Positions 44,729 through 49,801 of a stretch of 49,801 bases of DNA are shown here, in pieces. The notes beneath the pieces are model-generated. The model was not told where the DNA came from, made no database searches, and saw only the letters and a program-made list of their open reading frames with translations. The position numbers and the translations under genes were made by a program. Position 1 is the stretch's first letter. Each line of letters opens with the position of its first letter. This stretch comes from Cytophagales bacterium. Lineage in GTDB: Bacteria > Bacteroidota > Bacteroidia > Cytophagales > 172606-1. The stretch covers positions 1 through 49,801 of the forward strand of contig JAUJNL010000030.1 of NCBI GenBank assembly GCA_030448185.1, written 5' to 3'.

Positions 44729-46130
44729 ATGCTATCCTGCCTGCTTGCCTTGCTGTGGCACTTACTGCCTGTTACTGACAGCACCTTCTGCTGATGACTC
44801 CTTTCTTCGTGATCCTTATGTGGTAGTCAATACAATCCGGATCGAAGTGAGCCCGTAAACGCAACCCTCACCGATTCTGCGGGGAACTCGATTTTTGAGG
44901 AAGGCAGATACGCTGCTGGGCAAACAGGTACACGACATCCTGCAGCGCAACCGTAATAAGATATTTAATACCAACCTATTTGTTACGGTTGACCTTTCCT
45001 GAACCGGCCAGTCGGGGCAGATTGATCTGCTCATTGTGCTGCGTGGAACGCTGGTACATTTTTCCGATGATCATATTCGAGTTAGCCGACCGTAATCTTA
45101 ATGAATGGTGGGTTGATCGAAGCACACCTGCGTCGTACGCACGCACAGCGGAGTACGGGTAGTACACAAAAATTTCCGGGGACGTGGCGAGGAACTACGG
45201 GGAACGGCCCAGTTTGGTTTTACCAAGCGATTTGACTTGGGCTATATGATCCGCTACCTTGACCGTAAGCAGAAAAACGGGTTAGGCTTTCTGGTTTCTT
45301 ATGCCCAGAACAAATCCGTAGCCTACCGCACAATCCAAAACAAGTTATTTTATCTGAGCGCCGACCATCAGTTACGGGACCGGTTTATGGCATCGGTACT
45401 GTTCACGCACCGGCCTCAGTTCTACGTAACGCACCGCGCCGAAGCTCACCACCACAATACTATTGCCGATACGATTGCCCGGTTAAATCCGGATTATTTC
45501 CTGCAGAGTCAGTACCCGCCAACAGTATATTTCGCTTTTCCTACCAGTTTACCTGGGACAAAAGAGATATTGCCGCTTACCTGTTGCATGGAAAGGTATT
45601 CTCTTTGACATCACGCGGGCTGGCCTTACGAAGCTTGATGATTTCAGTGCCACGTATCTGGGAACAAGCTACAGCCAGTACGGTCGGGGCTGGGGAAAAA
45701 TTTTACGGTCCGCTGCGTACGGGGACGGGTATCTGTTCCCGGTAAACAACCTTATTTTAACTATCGGCATGGGGTACGGCATGGACTACCTGCGGCTACG
45801 AATATTACGTAATTGACGGGCAGCATTTTGCGTTGGGGAAGCTTACTTTTAGCGCGAACATTCAATCTTCAGCTTGCTTTTCCCAATTGATCCCCTTGGC
45901 CAGTTTCCAGACTATTCCTATTGCCCTGTATTTGGGTACCTATACCGATGCCGGCTATGTTCACAGTCCGGTATATAACAGCGAATAGTCACTCTGACCA
46001 ATAAAATGCTTCACAGCAGTGGTTTGGGCCTTGATATGGTTACTTTTACAATACGGTTTTCCGGATCAACTATTCCGTTAACCGGCAGGGGGTGAGAAAG
46101 GTTTTTATTCACTTCGTCCGGGATCTCTAA
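44729..46130 (+). pseudogene. BamA/TamA-type outer-membrane barrel with POTRA-like N-part, heavily frameshifted
   Basis: MLSCLLALLWHLLPV (44729) looks like a signal peptide. POTRA-like pieces follow: RDPYVVVNTIRIE and GKQVHDILQRNRNKIFNTNL in different frames. The barrel part contains YMIRYLDRKQKNGLGFLVSY, DRFMASVLFTHRPQFYVTH, GMDYLRGYEYYVIDGQHFAL (after correction), IALYLGTYTDAGYV and a final RGFFIHFVRDL-like strand before the stop at 46130. About ten frame changes and a few stops lie in 1.4 kb. The 44600-44728 stretch before it is AT-rich with no gene. Confidence 0.7.
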
Positions 46131-46264
46131 TTATTCCGGTTAATTGATTAGAATTCCTACTTTGCTCGCAAAAAAGGCGTTAATCTTATTCAAATAATTA
46201 TTGCCAACTACACGAATACCAATGGTGCTACTCCGCTTTTAAGGAAGTCACATTTTATATAGCC

Positions 46265-46777
46265 ATGCTAAGTCTGTTACTGACAGCATGCGGAGGAGCA
46301 GATACCAAAGAAGAGACAAAGGTAGACACGGACAGCCTCCAACGGACCTCAGCAGGAACAACTACCGGCTTTTTACCAGTACAGTCCCAAATTTCAACAA
46401 CACTTAAAACGTACGACGGAACTGTCCGGGGTATATCTCTGGGAGATCAGGTGCACAGCGCAGAAAGAAACGGCCTTTGCTGGAAGACAGTGCCTGCCAC
46501 GTTGGCTATAATGTGGAGTTGGGAAACAGTGAAATGACGGACATTCTCTATTACTATAACCCTAAAACCAAAGTTATTGATAATATTACCTTGATATTTA
46601 TCTGAATGATGCTCAGTCTGGTAGATAGCCTGATGACGAGTTTACCCACTTTACGGACAAATACGGCGATCCGGTAATAAAGGAAATTAAGGCCATAGCT
46701 TGGCAGGATGCCTGAAGTGTATGATTGTAGTGAAGTGATGTGGGAATAAAAGAAGCCCAGGTTTACGGATTCAGGTA
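46265..46777 (+). pseudogene. Small lipoprotein remnant
   Basis: MLSLLLTACGGADTKEETKV carries a lipobox cysteine. The first frame ends at 46537. The next frame continues SACHVGYNVELGNSEMTDIL and YYYNPKTKVIDNITL, and a later one reads EFTHYFTDKYGDPVIKEIKA to about 46730, so at least two or three slips break it. Function unknown. Confidence 0.55.
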
Positions 46778-46896
46778 GCTAAGAGCAACTAAACTAAGAG
46801 AAAATGGTAAATTTTAAATGCTAAAGGGTAAATGGCTATTAGGTACCGGGTATTGGGACATAAGTCAGTGGGTTTCATTGGTTAATTGGTACTGGT

Positions 46897-47110
46897 TAGT
46901 ACTACTTTAACACTTTAGTACTACTTTAACACTTTAATAAGTGGATGACCAATTTCAGGTGTTCATACGCATTTAATAATGCGGATGGTCGAATGGCGCA
47001 TTTTAAATGCGCTTTTCCTTCGCTCCGCATGGCAACTATCTCTCAGCGAAGCTAAATGCGGAACAACCACAGATATAGGTATGGCGTAAAGTGTTAAAGT
47101 AGGATTAGTA
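46897..47110 (-). repeat. Dispersed palindromic repeat, full-length copy E (MITE-like)
   Basis: Both ends carry the same inverted motif: TACTACTTTAACACTTTA on the left (with a 19-base tandem duplication, 46897-46915 and 46916-46934) and TAAAGTGTTAAAGTAGGATTAGTA on the right (47087-47110). Inside is the hairpin interior of copy B, inverted (46977-47042, one difference), with GCGCATTTTAAATGCGC at the centre. About 0.2 kb, no reading frame. Confidence 0.75.
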
Positions 47111-47237
47111 AAGTACTGGTAAAAAGAACATTCTTGAAACCCCTAATACCTTATTACCTGATACCCATTGTTAATTGAGCTTTTAGCATTCAACATTTAT
47201 CACTACTCTTGCCAGCCTCCCACAAAACTGAATTTCT

Positions 47238-47975
47238 TTAAAGCCAAAAGCTCCGGACCCGATGGTCGATCTCCACCTGTAATTTACCCGTTTCATCCAC
47301 TCCCCGGATAATTCCTTCTGCTACCTCTTCTCCAATGCGAAACAAACGAATTTTCTTAAACCCGTACAGGTACTGCAAATACTCCTGCCGCAACGTCTCC
47401 AGACTACCAGCTTTCAGCAGTAAATAAGTTGCCTCCAGCCCCTCCAGCAATTCGTTCAGTAGTTTTTGGAGGTCGTATTCTTTCTCCTCAATGGCGCGCA
47501 GGGATACGGCTCTGGGATGACTAAAACGGATTTGGTTAACATTTATCCCAATGCCTACTACGGACTGGGACAAGTAAATTCCCTTTACCGAATTCTCAAT
47601 CAGAATTCCACCGATTTTCATGTCGCCAAAATACAGATCATTGGGCCACTTAACGGATACGAGACTAGAGAGATACTTATGCAGCAACCGGTAGCAGGCG
47701 ATGGCTACCGCCATGTTAAGCCCAAACTGCTGTGATGCCGTCAGAAAGGTAGGTTTAAAGAGTAAAGAAAAGGTTAAATTCTGACCGGCTTCGGCTTCCC
47801 AAGTATTACCACGCTGCCCGCGGCCAGCCGTTTGGTGATGAGTAATAACCACACTACCCTCCGGTACGTTTGTATCATTAGCCAAATCCAGTAACTTGTC
47901 ATTGGTTGAATGACAAGTTGGCAGGAAAAAGACTTTTTTCCCGACAAACAGGGTGTTGGGTAGATTATTGTACAA
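47238..47975 (-). CDS. birA: Biotin--acetyl-CoA-carboxylase ligase
   Basis: 245 codons. GRGQRGNTWEAEAGQN, the biotinyl-AMP loop, VKWPNDLYFGDMKIGGILIE and VVGIGINVNQ are the BirA core motifs. There is no N-terminal helix-turn-helix, so it lacks the repressor part. The stop at 47238 seems premature: removing one T at two T-runs just downstream extends the tail to FKEIQFVGGWQE with stop at 47203, and the span then is exactly 257 codons. It attaches biotin to carboxyl carrier protein. Divergent from rsfS. Confidence 0.92.
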   Translation of the reverse strand: MYNNLPNTLFVGKKVFFLPTCHSTNDKLLDLANDTNVPEGSVVITHHQTAGRGQRGNTWEAEAGQNLTFSLLFKPTFLTASQQFGLNMAVAIACYRLLHKYLSSLVSVKWPNDLYFGDMKIGGILIENSVKGIYLSQSVVGIGINVNQIRFSHPRAVSLRAIEEKEYDLQKLLNELLEGLEATYLLLKAGSLETLRQEYLQYLYGFKKIRLFRIGEEVAEGIIRGVDETGKLQVEIDHRVRSFWL

Positions 47976-48048
47976 AGTCTTGGCTACTAAAAATGTAGAT
48001 GTTGAGCGGAGTAAAACTATACAAATCTCTGCTAAGTATATGATCGAT

Positions 48049-48060
48049 GTGTTTAAACAC
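48049..48060. promoter_or_regulatory. Palindrome in the birA-rsfS divergent promoter region
   Basis: GTGTTTAAACAC, a perfect 12-base palindrome, in the 127-base gap between the divergent birA and rsfS starts. Binding factor unknown. Confidence 0.35.
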
Positions 48061-48071
48061 GTTTAATTAGT

Positions 48072-48079
48072 TAATTTTG
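48072..48079 (+). promoter_or_regulatory. Bacteroidota-type -7 box for rsfS
   Basis: TAATTTTG fits the TAnnTTTG consensus of the Bacteroidota housekeeping sigma factor, 23 bases before the rsfS start. A convincing -33 TTTG was not seen. Confidence 0.4.
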
Positions 48080-48102
48080 TAGAAGAGTAATTAAGAAAGC
48101 GA

Positions 48103-48480
48103 ATGCAATTAACCAAAACAGGGATTGATTCAAAAGAATTAAGTCAATTAGTGGCGCAGGGAATGCTGGAAAAGAAAGCAAATGGCATCATCATACTGGA
48201 CCTGAGAAATATTAAAAATGCAGTAACTGATTTTTTCGTTATTTGTTCCGGTAATTCCGACACCCAGGTTGATGCGATTACGGACTCCATCGAGGAACAG
48301 GTATACAAACAATCAGGACTGGATCCTTGGCATAAAGAGGGAAAAGAAAACAAAGAGTGGATTCTGCTGGATTATGTAGATGTAGTAGCCCACGTATTTA
48401 AGAAAGACCGGCGGCAGTTTTATGCTATTGAAGATTTATGGGGAGATGCTGAGGTAACTCAAGTAGATTCTGAACCGTAG
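48103..48480 (+). CDS. rsfS: Ribosomal silencing factor
   Basis: 125 residues, the usual RsfS length. The core LRNIKNAVTDFFVICSGNSD, DAITDSIEEQ, GKENKEWILLDYVDVVAHVF and FYAIEDLWGDAE are the family signature. RsfS binds ribosomal protein uL14 and blocks subunit joining in slow growth. It lies 74 bases before ftsH on the same strand, an order common in Bacteroidota. Confidence 0.95.
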   Translation: MQLTKTGIDSKELSQLVAQGMLEKKANGIIILDLRNIKNAVTDFFVICSGNSDTQVDAITDSIEEQVYKQSGLDPWHKEGKENKEWILLDYVDVVAHVFKKDRRQFYAIEDLWGDAEVTQVDSEP

Positions 48481-48554
48481 CGAAACCAAGTGGTCAGCTG
48501 CGCTGTTATTTACATATAAAAACTAAAGAATAAATTGGACTGAATCTTAGAACA

Positions 48555-49801
48555 ATGGCCGAAAATCCAAACGCAAATAATAACGGTAAGAAAAAACCGA
48601 TTCCGAAAATACCCCAACGTCCGGGGTATCAAATATGGCTGATTGCGGGCCTTTTATTGCTTATTTTAGGGGTGACGTATATCAATAAAAGCACCGCTAC
48701 CCTGGATATCTCCCAGAACCGCTTTGAGAAAATGCTTAAAAGCGGCGATATTCAGGAAGTAGTCATTATTCCGAACACGAATGCGGTAGAAATTACCTTA
48801 AAACGAGAAGCAATTGACAATCAGAAGTACCGGGACGATCTGGCTAAGAGAGGACCTTTCTCGGCGTATGAAGGCCCGCACTACCGGCTTCAGATTATCA
48901 AGGCGGAAGACTTTAAGCGTGACCTGGTAGCACTGCAAAAGGACCTGCCTACCGATGAACAGGTTTCCTATAAGATCGAAACCCGTAACGACCTTACCAA
49001 CTTTCTGCTTAACTGGGGATTGCTGATCCTGATGTTCTTTGGCTTATGGCTATTGATGCGCCGGGTTACTGCTGCCGGGCCGGGTGGACAGATCTTCAAC
49101 ATTGGTAAGTCAAGAGCGGCCTTGTTTGATGCCGAAAACAAGGTAAAAATCACATTCAATGACGTAGCCGGATTGGATGAAGCGAAAGAAGAAATTAAGG
49201 AAATTGTTGACTTCCTGAAAAACCCAACCAAATTTACCAACCTGGGCGGTAAGATTCCGAAAGGGGCATTGCTGGTGGGCTCTCCGGGAACGGGTAAAAC
49301 GCTGCTAGCGAAAGCCGTAGCCGGTGAAGCTGGCGTGCCATTCTTCTCCCTGTCGGGTTCTGATTTCGTAGAAATGTTTGTGGGAGTAGGTGCAGCCCGG
49401 GTGCGTGATTTGTTTAAGCAGGCAAAAGAAAAAGCTCCCTGTATTATATTCATTGACGAGGTGGACGCTATTGGCCGTTCCCGCGGCCGCGGACAGGTTC
49501 CCGGCTCTAATGACGAACGCGAAAACACCCTAAACTCACTGCTGGTAGAGATGGACGGTTTTTCGACCGATTCCGGTGTGATTATTCTGGCGGCTACGAA
49601 CCGTCCCGATGTACTGGACTCCGCTTTGTTGCGTCCGGGCCGTTTTGACCGTCAGATCAGTATTGATAAACCCGATTTGAATGGACGGGAAGCTATTTTC
49701 AAAGTTCACCTGAAGCCTTTAAAATTATCGGCCGAAGTGGATCCGAAGAAGTTATCTGCCCAGACACCAGGCTTTGCCGGCGCTGAAATCGCCAACGTTT
49801 G
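48555..49801 (+). CDS. ftsH: ATP-dependent zinc metalloprotease FtsH, 3' end outside the window
   Basis: Reads from ATG 48555 through the last base, 415 codons with no stop. One membrane span begins [19 protein letters not shown] and a second is [18 protein letters not shown], with a ~100-residue outer segment between. The AAA domain then starts: Walker [22 protein letters not shown] and Walker [12 protein letters not shown], then [20 protein letters not shown]. The HExxH protease domain lies beyond the window. FtsH degrades misfolded and regulatory membrane proteins. It follows rsfS. Confidence 0.97.
   Translation, partial: MAENPNANNNGKKKPIPKIPQRPGYQIWLIAGLLLLILGVTYINKSTATLDISQNRFEKMLKSGDIQEVVIIPNTNAVEITLKREAIDNQKYRDDLAKRGPFSAYEGPHYRLQIIKAEDFKRDLVALQKDLPTDEQVSYKIETRNDLTNFLLNWGLLILMFFGLWLLMRRVTAAGPGGQIFNIGKSRAALFDAENKVKITFNDVAGLDEAKEEIKEIVDFLKNPTKFTNLGGKIPKGALLVGSPGTGKTLLAKAVAGEAGVPFFSLSGSDFVEMFVGVGAARVRDLFKQAKEKAPCIIFIDEVDAIGRSRGRGQVPGSNDERENTLNSLLVEMDGFSTDSGVIILAATNRPDVLDSALLRPGRFDRQISIDKPDLNGREAIFKVHLKPLKLSAEVDPKKLSAQTPGFAGAEIANV

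Noticed and set aside
46897..46975. CRISPR-like array from the repeated TACTACTTTAACACTTTA words
   Set aside because: The repeat is a 19-base tandem duplication with no spacers and belongs to the palindromic repeat family; no cas genes are present.
1..49801. tRNA or rRNA genes
   Set aside because: No cloverleaf with a GTTCNANNC arm and no rRNA-like stretch was noticed by eye; a tRNAscan-SE run would settle it.

Overview
The window looks like a chromosomal segment of a Bacteroidota bacterium, most likely a cytophagal one (Spirosomaceae/Cytophagaceae type). Support for this comes from an imelysin - HTTM - TonB-receptor iron island, a cluster of three periplasmic SurA-like prolyl isomerases, the divergent birA / rsfS-ftsH arrangement, PAS-rich hybrid-type sensor kinases, a DUF4173 membrane protein and one TAnnTTTG-type promoter box. 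The taxon is inferred from gene content only.

Layout: 0.1-5.8 kb (minus strand) holds a small outer-membrane barrel, a Crp/Fnr regulator, a six-TM five-PAS histidine kinase and an HD - CoaD fusion. 6.1-8.1 kb (plus) holds queD-folE, overlapping by 41 nt, and an RluA-type pseudouridine synthase. 8.6-13.6 kb (plus) is an iron-type island: imelysin lipoprotein, HTTM membrane protein, TonB-dependent receptor. 13.6-14.5 kb is gene-free and packed with nested inverted repeats. 14.5-21.5 kb (plus) is an alpha-glucan/trehalose block: GH57-like DUF3536 protein (frameshifted), TreY (intact), MalQ (four frameshifts). 22.2-23.9 kb (minus) is a PglD-like acyltransferase and DegT-type aminotransferase pair. 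24.1-27.7 kb (plus) is a set of membrane proteins with a small winged-helix regulator, with the same 17-bp palindrome in front of three transcription units. 27.7-33.0 kb is accessory DNA: a complete IS630-type element, a decayed B12/radical-SAM gene, a 1017-bp IS5-type element that splits a secreted-protein gene, and a PIN toxin-antitoxin pair hidden by frameshifts. 33.1-37.7 kb has a soluble PAS histidine kinase, pdxJ, a LuxE-like acyl-protein synthetase and a lipoprotein. 37.8-43.0 kb (minus) is the isomerase cluster plus a small tyrosine phosphatase. 43.3-46.8 kb is a run of broken genes (RsbW-like kinase, STAS anti-anti-sigma factor, yidD, BamA/TamA-like barrel, lipoprotein). 47.2-49.8 kb has birA diverging from rsfS and ftsH; ftsH runs off the window.

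Two patterns cross the whole window. A dispersed palindromic repeat family (at least five copies, one bounded by terminal inverted repeats) sits only between genes. Single-base indels, several in short homopolymers, break or distort about a dozen reading frames, including normally conserved genes (pdxJ, the birA tail, malQ). Where I counted, the net length error matches one-base slips exactly. This suggests that many breaks are assembly or sequencing errors, although the 28.9-30.3 kb and 43.3-46.8 kb stretches are hit so densely that true decay is also possible.
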